From CAVZQN01 sp963837395 (lineage in GTDB: Bacteria > Acidobacteriota > HRBIN11 > JAKEFK01), in contig CAWINI010000004.1 in assembly GCA_963837395.1 (NCBI GenBank), positions 2,604,001 through 2,668,000 on the forward strand: a stretch of DNA of 64,000 nt. Reading direction: 5' to 3'. Below the pieces are notes generated by a model. The model made no database searches. It was not told the origin of the DNA and saw only the letters and a program-made list of their open reading frames with translations. Of this stretch, positions 36,348-45,448 are shown in pieces. The position numbers and the translations under genes were made by a program. Position 1 is the first letter of the stretch, and each line of letters begins with the position of its first letter.

Positions 36348-37565
36348 TTAAACAAAATTTTCGCCGATATTGTCTTTTAGATATGGCCGCCCGTCTTTCA
36401 AATTGCTGACATATGTATACAAGTTCGATGTTTTCGCAAGATATTCACGATAACTATATTTTTCTTCCGCAATCTGTCTTGCTCGCTCAACCATTCTATT
36501 CATCTCTGGATTACTTAGCGCTTCAATAATTCCTTTTGCAAATGCTTCTGGCTCAGGTTCGGTTAATACCGCAATTTCAGGATTCAAAACCTGGGTATGT
36601 GTGATTAGATTTGTCGCAACAATCGGACGCCCACTCCGCAGGTACGAATAAATTTTCAGCGGTGTATTCGTTCCTGATTTTCGTGGGGACACCAGAACTT
36701 TAGCCACATCTAGATATCGATTCACTTGTTCCACTGGTACTTTTTCTTTCAAAACAACATTTTGTTCAATACCCAGGTCTATACTCCGCTTACGAAATTG
36801 GTCAATCGAATTTTTGTCGCCTCCAATTAAAAGGAACACAGTTTCCGGCAGCGCTTTTAGTACATAGGGAATGCTTTCCATTAAAAGATCTAAACCTTGA
36901 TAATGTTCAAAAGTGCCTGCATAAAGAACTACCGGCCTGGATTTTATTTCTTGTGGTAGTTCTACTTCAGATTTGCCCGAAGAATTATTGCTAAAAAAAG
37001 TATCAGCTTCAGGAGTATTTTCAATGACAAATACTTTTCGAGTCACTCCGGATTCGCGAACATGTTCTCCAAGATACGGACAGATTGCAATAATTGCATC
37101 CGAAGAAAGCAGCGCGCGTTTTTCGAAAAAACGGAGGATCCGGTGAATAAGCGGAGAATGCGTCACATTGAAGTTGATAAACTGTTGAGCCAATGACGAA
37201 TGCATATCGTAAACATGTGGAATTCGCCACAGCTTGCTCAAAACAGCACCAAAAAAGCACGCTTCTTCATGGGTGTGAATGGCATGATATCGATTCTTAA
37301 ACAAGAGTTTGAGAACCGTAAAAAACAGAAAGAAATCAAGGAATAGTTTTTGGATCGAGGGTCCGACTTTGACTTTGTGAATGAATGGAACTTTCATCGA
37401 TCGAAAGATCCGGAGTTTTGGAATCTCAACATCTTTGCCGATCGGATAGGTTGCAAGATCAATTTCATGACCCAATTCCGATAAAGCTTTGATCCGGAAA
37501 TACTCACTAAACGGAGTGCCTCTCGGTTCAAAAAACGGTTCGGGTGCAATCATTAAGATTTTCAT
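36348..37565 (-). CDS. Glycosyltransferase family 4
   Basis: A 405-residue GT-B fold enzyme. The N-terminal domain starts ILMIAPEPFFEPRGTPFSEYFRI, the UDP-sugar-binding C-terminal domain has VVLYAGTFEHYQGLDLLMESI, VPVEQVNRYLDVAKVLVSPRKSGTNTPLKIYSYL and the Glu region RPIVATNLITHTQV. This is the retaining GT4 pattern of surface-polysaccharide enzymes. It leads the GT4-methyltransferase-YbhN-uvrA run on the minus strand; mobA lies 45 bases upstream. Confidence 0.9.
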   Translation of the reverse strand: MKILMIAPEPFFEPRGTPFSEYFRIKALSELGHEIDLATYPIGKDVEIPKLRIFRSMKVPFIHKVKVGPSIQKLFLDFFLFFTVLKLLFKNRYHAIHTHEEACFFGAVLSKLWRIPHVYDMHSSLAQQFINFNVTHSPLIHRILRFFEKRALLSSDAIIAICPYLGEHVRESGVTRKVFVIENTPEADTFFSNNSSGKSEVELPQEIKSRPVVLYAGTFEHYQGLDLLMESIPYVLKALPETVFLLIGGDKNSIDQFRKRSIDLGIEQNVVLKEKVPVEQVNRYLDVAKVLVSPRKSGTNTPLKIYSYLRSGRPIVATNLITHTQVLNPEIAVLTEPEPEAFAKGIIEALSNPEMNRMVERARQIAEEKYSYREYLAKTSNLYTYVSNLKDGRPYLKDNIGENFV

Positions 37566-37610
37566 GGAAAGCCAGGACTAACAGTTTATCAGAGCCTCGT
37601 CATCTCCATG

Positions 37611-38195
37611 TTAGATGTGATGGTGGAGGCTTTTATAATCGTCGGGGGTGTTTATGTTGCGGAATGAAAGACCGGCTGGATCAAAACGGCGGATTTCATC
37701 CTCAAGTAAGTAGCAAACTTCTGCCTCTTCGAGCCAATCAGTAATCTTATATTGTTCTTCTTGCAGTCCGGAATGAAATGCAGGCAGGAGATTTTTACGA
37801 TAGAGTCCATGAAGAACCTGAGGATGATTGTTCCAAACAGGAATGACGGCGTCGCAGCAATGACTGAGGCCGCATTGATATTCAATCAGATTCTGATTTA
37901 GGAACGGCATATCACATCCAACACAAAAAATTTCAGGCAAACCTGATTCAAGAACGGAAGTAATTCCACCAAGTGGCCCGGTTTGAGGGTATCGATCTAC
38001 AACCTCAGGCAGTTGAAGTTGTGGATACGCATTTTGTGATGCCGTACTTAAAACAATTTTTGAAAAGATTGCGGAAAGTATCTGACCGATTTTTTCAATC
38101 AGTGTTTTGCCTTCAATGGGCAGGAGAGCTTTATTCTGTCCCATTCGGGAGCTTTTGCCGCCAGCAAGAATTACTGCTGTGATTGAGTCGATCAT
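37611..38195 (-). CDS. mobA: Molybdenum cofactor guanylyltransferase
   Basis: MobA attaches GMP to molybdopterin. The nucleotide-binding start is VILAGGKSSRMGQNKALLPIEGKTLIE, the family signature, followed by QTGPLGGITSVLESG and the metal-binding GCDMPFLN. The 194-residue length is normal. The gene starts 4 bases after the restored ychF stop. No molybdoenzyme or other Mo-cofactor gene lies in the window. Confidence 0.93.
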   Translation of the reverse strand: MIDSITAVILAGGKSSRMGQNKALLPIEGKTLIEKIGQILSAIFSKIVLSTASQNAYPQLQLPEVVDRYPQTGPLGGITSVLESGLPEIFCVGCDMPFLNQNLIEYQCGLSHCCDAVIPVWNNHPQVLHGLYRKNLLPAFHSGLQEEQYKITDWLEEAEVCYLLEDEIRRFDPAGLSFRNINTPDDYKSLHHHI

Positions 38196-38198
38196 AAT

Positions 38199-39265
38199 TC
38201 AAACATTAAATCGAAAAGTAATAATGTCACCATCTTGAACGATATACTCTTTTCCTTCAAGTCGAAATACACCCTGCTTTTTTGCATCAGCAAAAGAGCC
38301 AGTTTTCAAAAAATCTTCATACGAAACAACTTCGGCACGAATAAACCCTCTTTCCATATCAGAATGAACTGTGCCTGCTGCTTTCTGCGCTGAAGTTCCG
38401 CGTAGGAGCGGCCATGAGCGTACTTCTTCGGCCCTGCTGTAAAAAATAGAATTAGATCCAACAATTTAAATGTAGTGCGGATCACCCGATCTCTGCCACT
38501 TTCTTCAAAATGATATTGCTCCAAAAACTCTTGACGCTCATCAACCGAAAGCTCACCAATCTGCTGCTCTAGAGTCCCGCAGACGAAAGTAATTTCCTGA
38601 TTCTTGTTTAACGATTCCGAAAGATATTTTTCACGTTCCGAAAGTCGATCTTCGCTTAGATTGATGATATGCAACAATGGTTTTTCGCTGAGAAATGCAA
38701 AACTGCGAAGCCTTCGTTTTTCCTGTGCCTCAAATTCCAATTCTCGGATCGGCTTTTCATCTTCAAGCTGCTTAATGCATCGTTCCAAAATCACCAATTC
38801 TTCTTCGTTCTCTTTGCTTTTAACTTTCTTCACTAACAGGCGGAGTTTTTCTAACCGGTTTTGAATTACATCCATATCCGCCAGAATCAATTCCAGATTG
38901 AATTCCTGGATATCATCATGCGGATGGATATCGGATGCACCAATTCCCATCTCAGCGTCTTCGAAAGCACGAACGACATGGATCAGGCAATCTACCGTTC
39001 GGAGATTTGCAAGATACTCACTATTTTTTATTTCACCACGATTGACGCCAACAAGATCTACGAATTCTGTCGTAGCCAGGGTCTTCTTCTTTGGCTGAAT
39101 CATATCGTGAAGTTTTTCCAGCCTTGCATCCGGAACTTCAGATACACCGACATTAATCGCCTTCTTGCCCTGGCTGAATCTTGAAGTTTCAGCATGGCCT
39201 CGGGTCAGGATGTTAAATAATGTCGTCTTGCCGACTTTCGGGAATCCAACAATACCAGCTTTCAT
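38199..39265 (-). CDS. ychF: Redox-regulated ATPase YchF (Obg family), one frameshift
   Basis: YchF/OLA1 is a near-universal, usually single-copy P-loop NTPase that binds ribosomes. The G1 motif GFPKVGKTTLFN, DLVGVNRGE, and a coiled-coil region (IQNRLEKLRLLVKKVKSKENEEEL) are normal up to LILFFTAGPK. There one base is missing (about 38425-38430). Reading on in the corrected frame gives EVRSWPLLRGTSAQKAAGTV, EVVSYEDFLKTGSFADAKKQ and YIVQDGDIITFRFNV, the expected TGS-domain end at 38199. A real knockout of this gene would be surprising, so an assembly error is very likely. The restored protein is about 356 residues. Confidence 0.88.
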
Positions 39266-39280
39266 AAATGTTCACTTATA

Positions 39281-39340
39281 GTGGCGAGCGGAAGCTCGCC
39301 TGTTTAATTTGATAACAGGGCGACCTTCCGGTCGCCTTAC
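39281..39340. repeat. Paired-hairpin intergenic repeat, copy B (REPIN-like)
   Basis: GGCGAGC (39283-39289), loop GGAA, GCTCGCC (39294-39300); then GGCGACC (39319-39325), loop TTCC, GGTCGCC (39330-39336). Arms, loops and order match the copy at 5901-5950 exactly; only the spacer differs (18 against 14 bases). It lies between the divergent ychF and aldo/keto reductase genes. Confidence 0.85.
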
Positions 39341-39368
39341 GGAAACCAACTATAATAATGCGATTCAA

Positions 39369-40346
39369 ATGAAATATCGAACACTTGGAAACACCGGGTT
39401 TCGTGTCTCTGAAATTGGCTTTGGAGCCTGGGCAATTGGCGGCGCTATGGATGTTTTCGGTATGCCTGTCGGCTGGTCAAATGTCACCGACTCTGAATCT
39501 GTTGCCGCCATCGAACGTGCCGTGGATCTTGGAATTAATTTTTTTGATACCGCCGATGTTTACGGAATGGGGCACAGCGAAGAGCTGCTTGGTAAGACAT
39601 TAAAAGGGAAAGATTGCATAATCGCAACGAAAGTTGGAAATCGTGTGGATAACACCGGCGCTCGAAAAGATTTTTCGGAAAAATGGCTTCGCGATTCCAT
39701 CGAAGGAAGTCTCAGGCGTTTGAATCGCGAAACAATCGATCTTTATCAACTTCACAATCCAGACCCGGGTACTTACAAAAAAGGCGAAGTTTTTGACGCA
39801 ATGAATCGGTTGAAAGAAGAAGGAAAGATCCGTGCAACAGGAGTATCAATCAGTAATCCTAAAGAAGGTCTTGATTTGATCCGAAACCATAAACCTGATT
39901 GCTTACAAGTTCTGTTCAACATCTTAAATCAAGAGCCCGCGCAGGAGTTGATTCCGGCAGCTGAGAAAAATGGAGTAGGAATTATTGTGCGTGTTCCATT
40001 GGCGTCAGGATTATTGACCGGAAAATTTCAGGAGACCGATCATTTCTTTTCAAATGACAATCGCAGCAATTATTTAACACCGCAACGCATGAAAGAAGCA
40101 CTGAATAAAGTAGAGAAACTGAAAGAACTAACTGCCGAATTCGAAATGCCGCTGGGAGTATTTTCATTGGCCTTTTTGTTGCATTTCACAGGTGTGAGTT
40201 GCTTGATTCCAGGCGCAAAAAATCCGAAACAGGTTGAGCAAAATGCTTCGGCTTCGGGATTAGAAATTCGTGATGAAGTCATCCAGTCGATCCGCGAAGA
40301 GTTTTCCGGATATAATTTTTATTTACGTTATAACGTCAGGGTGTAA
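39369..40346 (+). CDS. Aldo/keto reductase
   Basis: A 325-residue TIM-barrel reductase beginning KYRTLGNTGFRVSEIGFGAWAIGG. The catalytic tetrad is visible: Asp in FFDTADVYGMGHSEE (with Tyr), Lys in CIIATKVGNR and His in DLYQLHNPDP. NADPH-binding features are in the C-terminal part (CLIPGAKNPKQVEQNASA). ATG 39369 is chosen because the family begins there; an in-frame ATG at 39309 lies within the hairpin repeat. The frataxin gene follows after 2 bases. The substrate is unknown. Confidence 0.92.
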   Translation: MKYRTLGNTGFRVSEIGFGAWAIGGAMDVFGMPVGWSNVTDSESVAAIERAVDLGINFFDTADVYGMGHSEELLGKTLKGKDCIIATKVGNRVDNTGARKDFSEKWLRDSIEGSLRRLNRETIDLYQLHNPDPGTYKKGEVFDAMNRLKEEGKIRATGVSISNPKEGLDLIRNHKPDCLQVLFNILNQEPAQELIPAAEKNGVGIIVRVPLASGLLTGKFQETDHFFSNDNRSNYLTPQRMKEALNKVEKLKELTAEFEMPLGVFSLAFLLHFTGVSCLIPGAKNPKQVEQNASASGLEIRDEVIQSIREEFSGYNFYLRYNVRV

Positions 40347-40348
40347 AC

Positions 40349-40681
40349 ATGATTAGTGAAGCTGATTTTCGGGATTATGTAACTGAAGCGCTCGAAGATT
40401 TAGAAGATCGAGTTGGTCCAATTTCCGAAGAACATGATTTTGAAGTGGAATCGAGTGAGGGAATGCTCACTTTTATTTTCGAAAAACCATCGGCTGCAAA
40501 ATTCATCATCAGTCCGAATTCACCTGCCCGGCAAATTTGGGTTTCTGCGCTTTCCACAAGTTTTAAGTTTGATTGGGATGACGAACAGGATTCCTTTGTT
40601 TTAGATAAGACGCGCGAGCCTTTTCCGAAAGTTATCGCAGATCTGTTGTCCCGCCAATTAGGTCAAAACATAAAATTTTAA
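40349..40681 (+). CDS. cyaY: Frataxin-like iron-binding protein (CyaY family)
   Basis: The 110-residue protein fits CyaY/frataxin: an acidic first helix (SEADFRDYVTEALEDLEDRV), strands VESSEGMLTFIFEKPSAAKFIISP, the conserved core RQIWVSALSTSFKFDWDDEQDSF, and a final helix (FPKVIADLLSRQLG). CyaY binds iron and modulates IscS in iron-sulfur assembly. No isc or suf genes are nearby. It follows the aldo/keto reductase by 2 bases. The domain call rests on motif and length only. Confidence 0.78.
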   Translation: MISEADFRDYVTEALEDLEDRVGPISEEHDFEVESSEGMLTFIFEKPSAAKFIISPNSPARQIWVSALSTSFKFDWDDEQDSFVLDKTREPFPKVIADLLSRQLGQNIKF

Positions 40682-40683
40682 GT

Positions 40684-40730
40684 ATGAGGCCCGCCCTCGC
40701 TCCCTACCTCTGCACGACCCGGCCTCTAAT
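40684..40730. repeat. GAGGCC hairpin repeat, copy 1
   Basis: About 47 bases between cyaY and the cupin gene, bounded by TGAGGCCCG and CCCGGCCTCTAA. The reverse complement of 43177-43226 matches it along its whole length with a few mismatches and one indel. Outer arms GAGGCC/GGCCTC pair, so the unit can fold into a hairpin. Confidence 0.7.
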
Positions 40731-40738
40731 AATTTGTT

Positions 40739-41245
40739 ATGAAGACTCAAGACATTATCAATCTGTTGCATTTAAAATCGCATCCAAAAGAAAAAGGATA
40801 TTTCGTCGAAACACATCGTTCGCGCGAAAAACTCACCTGGGAATCTCTCCCAGCGCGATATGATGGAACACGATCATTTTCCACAGCAATTTATTTTCTT
40901 TTAACTGCCGAAGGTTTTTCAGAAATGCACCGGCTTAAATCGGATGAAATATTTCATTTTTATGATGGCGATCCAGCGGAATTAATACTTCTTATGCCAG
41001 ATGGTAAAGGCGAGTTGTTAAAGTTTGGCCGATCGATTGAAAAAGGAGAGCGGCCTCAAATACTAGTTCCTGCAGGCTGTTGGCAGGGGATGCGAACACA
41101 AGGCGAATACACATTGTTTGGATGTACGGTGTCGCCAGGTTTTGAATACTCTGATTATGAAAAAGGCAGCAGAAAAGAATTGATTGAACGTTATCCAGAA
41201 TTTGCGGAAAAAATCACACAACTTACGGATCCTGAAGACTCATGA
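40739..41245 (+). CDS. Cupin domain protein (DUF985 type)
   Basis: A 168-residue single-domain cupin. The first cupin motif is seen as FSEMHRLKSDEIFHFYDGDPAELILL and the second as ILVPAGCWQGMRT with YTLFGCTVSPGFEYSDYE. Members bind sugars or act as uncharacterised metal proteins; no enzymatic role can be assigned. Its stop overlaps the asd start (ATGA, 4 bases), so it is probably translated together with asd. Confidence 0.85.
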   Translation: MKTQDIINLLHLKSHPKEKGYFVETHRSREKLTWESLPARYDGTRSFSTAIYFLLTAEGFSEMHRLKSDEIFHFYDGDPAELILLMPDGKGELLKFGRSIEKGERPQILVPAGCWQGMRTQGEYTLFGCTVSPGFEYSDYEKGSRKELIERYPEFAEKITQLTDPEDS

Positions 41246-42297
41246 CGAAAATTCCTGTTGGTATTCTCGGTGCTACTGGAAGTGTTGGACAGAAGTTTGT
41301 CCAATTGCTAACCAATCATCCGTGGTTTGAAATCGCTGCATTCGCCGCATCTGGAGGTTCAGCCGGTCGTTCTTACAGTGAAGCGGTCAATTGGTTTCAA
41401 TCTTCTTCATTGGATAAAAGCATTGGTTCTATGATGGTTTCTGAATGCTCGCCATCATTTCCATGCGAAATTATTTTTTCAGCTCTTGATTCCAACATTG
41501 CTGGTGAAATCGAAGAAGAATTTGCAACCAAAGGCTATTTTGTTTTCCAATAGCCGCAATCATCGTATGGATCCATCGGTACCTTTGCTCGTACCAGAAA
41601 TCAATCCGGATCATTTGGAATTAATTCGATTTCAAAAGTTCGGTAAAGGAGCGATTGTTACAAATCCAAATTGTTCTGCAATCGGACTTACAATGGCGCT
41701 GAAACCACTCATCGACAACTTTGGTGTAACTCAAGTTCATGTGGTCACGATGCAAGCCTTGTCCGGCGCCGGATATCCAGGTGTAGCAAGTTTGGATATT
41801 TTGGACAACGTGATTCCATATATTTCTGGTGAAGAAGAAAAAATGGAAACTGAGCCGCTCAAAATTTTTGGAACTCTCGAAAAAGGAAGTATCCGCTTTG
41901 CTGAAATGAAAATCAGTTCATCATGCAATCGCGTAGCGTGCAAGATGGACATCTGGAATGCGTATCTATAAAACTTGCAAGGTCTACAGTTCCTGATGAA
42001 ATCAAAAAAGCATGGAACAGCTTTTCATCAGAGCCACAACAATTGCAGCTCCCAATGGCGCCGGAGCATCCGATCTATTATTTCGAAGAACCAAATTATC
42101 CTCAGCCAAAAATTCATCGCGATCTGGACAAAGGAATGGCAGTAAGCATTGGAAGACTGCGTGACTGTGCATTGCTGGATTACAAATTTGTTTTGCTGTC
42201 TCACAATACAATTCGGGGTGCAGCTGGCGGCGCGATTCTCAATGCAGAACTTGCAGTTGAGAAAGGTCTAATAGAAACCACCAAGGTGGCGAATTAA
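41242..42297 (+). CDS. asd: Aspartate-semialdehyde dehydrogenase, two frameshifts
   Basis: Asd reduces aspartyl phosphate and feeds lysine, diaminopimelate, methionine and threonine synthesis. The NADP motif is GILGATGSVGQKF. One T is missing in the run at 41543-41546, after KGYFVF; the next frame gives SNSRNHRMDPSVPLLVPEIN and the catalytic Cys in TNPNCSAIGLT. A second base is missing near 41936-41940, in SCNRVA; reading on gives VQDGHLECVSIKLARSTVPD and LSHNTIRGAAGG. With both restored the protein has about 352 residues and every hallmark. Two losses in an essential biosynthetic gene point to sequencing error. Confidence 0.88.
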
Positions 42298-42312
42298 TAA
42301 ACGGGGGAAGAA

Positions 42313-43173
42313 ATGAGAAAAATTCTTTTTGTAGTACTGGTATTGCTTTCAGCGATCGGCTGTTTTGAATCCAAAGAAGACTATGTCCTGAATCCTGATG
42401 GTTCAGGAAAAGTCACGATAGTTGGATCATTTGAAACTACGATGCCGGGGATGCCGCCGGTCAGTGATCCTAAAGAAACATTGAGACATGTAAAAGAGCT
42501 TTTAGAAAAATCGAAAGGTGTTGATGCATGGAGCGCCGTATCATACGAAGGTACTAAAGAGGGACGCGTTTCATTTAAAGGAACTGCCTACTTTCCTGAT
42601 ATTTCAAAATTGGATTTAGAGACATTCGGTAAAGATGCCAATCTAAAAAAAGAAGGTGACAAGCTTGTGCTGCTGATTGAAGAAAAAGAAGAAGAGGATG
42701 CTGCGCCTGCGACAAAACCATCGGCCGAAGAAGTGAAAACTCAAGTTGAACAAGCGAAGAAGCAATGGCAGACAATGAAAACGATGATGGGTCCGATGCT
42801 TGAAAAAATTAAACAAGATTTTACCTACAAGCTTCCGGGAACAGTGGAATCATCCACGAATATGAAAAAGGTTGATGTGAGTACAGTGAATATTCAGATT
42901 GATGGCGCAAAATTTATGGTTGCAATGGATGCGATGATGACTGATGAGGCATGGTTGAAAAAGCAAGCAGAAGCTGGAGCTTTTGCGCATGGGGGAAGTG
43001 GTCCACCGATGGATGAAGAAGTGAATGCGCGGATCTTTGGCGAAAAAGGTCCGGTGAAAGCAACTGTCACTGGTCCGATGCAACCCCAATTCGATTACAA
43101 GTCCGAAGTTGCTGCTGCGCAAGCGGAATATACGAAGTTGATCGACAAACTCACCAAGGAGACTCAGGACTAA
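42313..43173 (+). CDS. Putative lipoprotein of unknown function
   Basis: A 286-residue protein with a GGGGGAAG ribosome site, a short hydrophobic signal and a lipobox (LLSAIGC, Cys17). The mature start (EDYVLNPDGSGKVTIVGSFET) has a strand-rich look seen in other bacterial lipoproteins. The middle is acidic and helical (EEKEEEDAAPATKPSAEEVKTQV) and probably a linker or coiled coil. I recognise no enzymatic domain. It follows asd by 15 bases on the same strand and precedes the second GAGGCC hairpin repeat. Confidence 0.7.
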   Translation: MRKILFVVLVLLSAIGCFESKEDYVLNPDGSGKVTIVGSFETTMPGMPPVSDPKETLRHVKELLEKSKGVDAWSAVSYEGTKEGRVSFKGTAYFPDISKLDLETFGKDANLKKEGDKLVLLIEEKEEEDAAPATKPSAEEVKTQVEQAKKQWQTMKTMMGPMLEKIKQDFTYKLPGTVESSTNMKKVDVSTVNIQIDGAKFMVAMDAMMTDEAWLKKQAEAGAFAHGGSGPPMDEEVNARIFGEKGPVKATVTGPMQPQFDYKSEVAAAQAEYTKLIDKLTKETQD

Positions 43174-43176
43174 GCT

Positions 43177-43226
43177 GTTAGAGGCCGGGGCTTTGCGGAG
43201 GTTGGGAGCGAAAGCCGGGCCTCAAA
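43177..43226. repeat. GAGGCC hairpin repeat, copy 2 (inverted relative to copy 1)
   Basis: From TTAGAGGCCGGG to CCGGGCCTCAAAT, about 50 bases just after the lipoprotein stop. It matches copy 1 (40684-40730) on the opposite strand. Inner arms GGCTTTGC and GCGAAAGCC also pair imperfectly. The two inverted copies bracket the cupin-asd-lipoprotein operon. Confidence 0.7.
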
Positions 43227-43400
43227 TCCATTCTCTAACAATCCGGATAGCCGCTAGTAACTGTATTGCTAAACGACGTTGCTAGCTTTGCTTCGTTCTC
43301 GTCGAGTCATAATCTGGCATACCTATTGCTTCTGGTAGGATCGGCAATTCTTATGAAACGGACCGAGGCAAGAATAAAGCAGGACGTCCTGGAGGATTCT

Positions 43401-43541
43401 ATGAATACACGTCGAACTTTGAGAAAAGCCATTGCGGGCTTTTTGAAACAAACTGCTGCAAATACTCCAGTGGTATCTCCGTCCTCTAATCATCGAAGCA
43501 CAGATAACACTGAAAGCACGGTCGATAAAAACAAAAAATAA
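43401..43541 (+). CDS. Small hypothetical basic protein
   Basis: A 46-residue frame with a near-ideal ribosome site (GGAGG, 43391-43395, 5 bases before ATG). It reads NTRRTLRKAIAGFLKQTAAN, then a Ser/Asn/Thr-rich tail ending DKNKK: a basic amphipathic N-terminus and a disordered end. The same frame is open back to 43266 but without a good start. No family recognised; the ribosome site is the main support. Confidence 0.4.
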   Translation: MNTRRTLRKAIAGFLKQTAANTPVVSPSSNHRSTDNTESTVDKNKK

Positions 43542-43663
43542 TTCCGTAAATTCTGCGTTTCCGTGATTCTTCTAAAAAAATCCTTGCACATTCCCCGTTT
43601 AAAGTTCAACTTGTATACAGGAAGGCAGCGGTGATTTCACAGTGGAGGGGGAGTCTGTGAAGA

Positions 43664-44341
43664 ATGAGAACGAACATTGTTGTTATTGAAAACGACAACG
43701 ATAGTATTGATATCCTCCGCTATTTTCTTGAAAAAGAAAACTACAGTGTGCACATTGCCAGAGATGGTCTGGAAGGACTAAAGCTCGCAGAGAAAGTTGT
43801 TCCGAATTTGATCTTGTTGGATCTAACACTTCCTAAACTTGAAGGATGGGAAGTTTGCATACGGCTAAAATCCGATGATCGTTTATTTGCGATTCCGGTA
43901 ATCATGTTAACTGCAAAAAGGGAAGAGGGTGACAAGATCAGAGGATTTGAAATCGGGGCAACGGATTATGTAACCAAGCCGTTTAGCCCCAGGGAACTCG
44001 TTGCTCGCGTTAAGGCACATCTGCGTGAAGCCGGAAATCACTCAGAAAGGCAATTCCATTACGGAACCATCACCATTGATCCGTTAAAACATGAAGCTTT
44101 ATTTGATGGCAAAGAAGTGGAATTGACGTTGAAGGAATTTGAGCTGCTATTGTATTTGATGAAGAACAAAGGCCGTGTTCTTACTCGCAACATGATCCTG
44201 AATCATGTCTGGGGTTATAGCTACTACGGAACCACGAGAACCGTTGATGTTCATGTAACTCATTTGCGTCAAAAAATTTCGATTCTTGCTGATGCAATCG
44301 CCACCGTTCCATCTCTGGGTTATAAGCTGAAAGAGAACTAG
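43664..44341 (+). CDS. OmpR/PhoB-family response regulator, orphan
   Basis: A 225-residue two-domain regulator. The receiver has the acidic pair in VIENDNDS, phospho-acceptor Asp53 in LILLDLTLP, the conserved Thr in VIMLTAKRE and Lys in YVTKPFSPREL. The C-terminal winged helix has VELTLKEFELLLYLMKNKGRVLTR and the recognition region TRTVDVHVTHLRQKI. A purine-rich GGAGGGGGAG precedes ATG 43664. No histidine kinase lies next to it. An IS630-type element begins at the last base of its stop codon (TAG, 44339-44341), so any downstream partner may have been separated. Confidence 0.93.
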   Translation: MRTNIVVIENDNDSIDILRYFLEKENYSVHIARDGLEGLKLAEKVVPNLILLDLTLPKLEGWEVCIRLKSDDRLFAIPVIMLTAKREEGDKIRGFEIGATDYVTKPFSPRELVARVKAHLREAGNHSERQFHYGTITIDPLKHEALFDGKEVELTLKEFELLLYLMKNKGRVLTRNMILNHVWGYSYYGTTRTVDVHVTHLRQKISILADAIATVPSLGYKLKEN

Positions 44342-45448
44342 TGGACTGTAACATGGATTTGGCTAGTTAGATTTCTTGATTCGGTGCTTCGGATCACTGT
44401 AACTCCATTTTATGGTTTGTGGATCTAGGTTGTACTTTTCGATGTATCTCATGATTTGTTTGGAGAGGTTTGAAACAGAAGTGAAAATTCCCCTCGCGAT
44501 GAGCTGCCGTTCGATTTTAGAGAACCAAATTTCAATTTGGTTCAACCACGAAGAATATGTTGGCGTGTAGTGAAGATGAATACGGGGGTGCTCTTGCAGA
44601 AAGAGATCAACCGACTTGGTTTTATGCCCAGAGAGATTATCGACAATGATGTGAATCTCTTTTCGCTTAGATTGGGTGGCGATGACTTGGGCAAGAAAGG
44701 CAACGAATTCTGCGCTGGTATGACGCGCTGCCGTTTTCCCTATAACCTTTCCAGAATTTGTTTCCAATGCCGCGTAAAGCGAAAGTGTTCCATGCCGAAA
44801 ATATTCAAATCCGTGGCGTTCGGCCCTGCCAGGAGAAAGAGGCAACACCGGATCGAGTCGATCAAGCGCCTGGATTGCGGTTTTCTCGTCGACACAAAAG
44901 ACAGCTGCGTGCTGCGGTGGATTTATGTACAAACCGATAATATCGGCCGCTTTGCTTTCGAAGTTGGGGTCATTCGAAAGCATATAACGTTTAAAGTTAT
45001 GCGGTTTAACTCCTGCACGATTCCAGGTCCTGGCAACCAGCATATGGTTGATTCCCATTTTTTTTGCCAGTCTTCGGCTGCTCCAATGCGTGCTGCCATC
45101 AGTAGGTTTTCGTCTGGTCCAGTTCAGAATTTTCGCCTCAAGTTGGGGAGTCAGAACCGTAACCGCAGCACCTTTGTGTCTTGCGTACAACCCAGCCAGC
45201 CGATCAGCTTCAAAGCGCCTCTTCCATTTATTGATATAGGAAGCATAACAATTCAGGCGCTTTTCAATCGTGCTATAGCTTGCTCCGCTCTCCAGCATCA
45301 GAATCAACCGAGATCTCCGTACCTCTTCGGCCGGCAGAATACGGGAACGCGACCTTTTTTCCAACTCTTTTTTTTCTTCAACATCCAATGCAATTTGATA
45401 ACTCATGCATCAGATTATACCACTAGTCAAATCAATGTTACAATACAC
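44341..45448. mobile_element. IS630-family insertion sequence with TA target duplication
   Basis: A 1.1-kb element with one transposase gene. The left end GTGGACTGTAACATGGATTT (44341 onward) and the reverse complement of the right end GTGTATTGTAACATTGATTT (ending 45448) match at 17 of 20 positions and stay similar to about base 27. Both ends are flanked by TA (44339-44340 and 45449-45450), the IS630/Tc1 target. The ends and transposase are intact, so it may still be mobile. Confidence 0.88.
44363..45406 (-). CDS. IS630-family transposase
   Basis: A 347-residue DDE transposase. The N-terminal helix-turn-helix region (EEVRRSRLILMLESGASYSTIEKRL; WSSRRLAKKMGINHMLVARTW) binds the ends. Catalytic residues are the first Asp in AVFCVDEKTAIQAL, the second in EIHIIVDNLSGHK, and the Glu in PTYSSWLNQIEIWFS. 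Length and motif spacing are those of a complete IS630 enzyme. It fills the element from 22 bases inside the left end to 42 bases inside the right end. Confidence 0.95.
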   Translation of the reverse strand: MSYQIALDVEEKKELEKRSRSRILPAEEVRRSRLILMLESGASYSTIEKRLNCYASYINKWKRRFEADRLAGLYARHKGAAVTVLTPQLEAKILNWTRRKPTDGSTHWSSRRLAKKMGINHMLVARTWNRAGVKPHNFKRYMLSNDPNFESKAADIIGLYINPPQHAAVFCVDEKTAIQALDRLDPVLPLSPGRAERHGFEYFRHGTLSLYAALETNSGKVIGKTAARHTSAEFVAFLAQVIATQSKRKEIHIIVDNLSGHKTKSVDLFLQEHPRIHLHYTPTYSSWLNQIEIWFSKIERQLIARGIFTSVSNLSKQIMRYIEKYNLDPQTIKWSYSDPKHRIKKSN

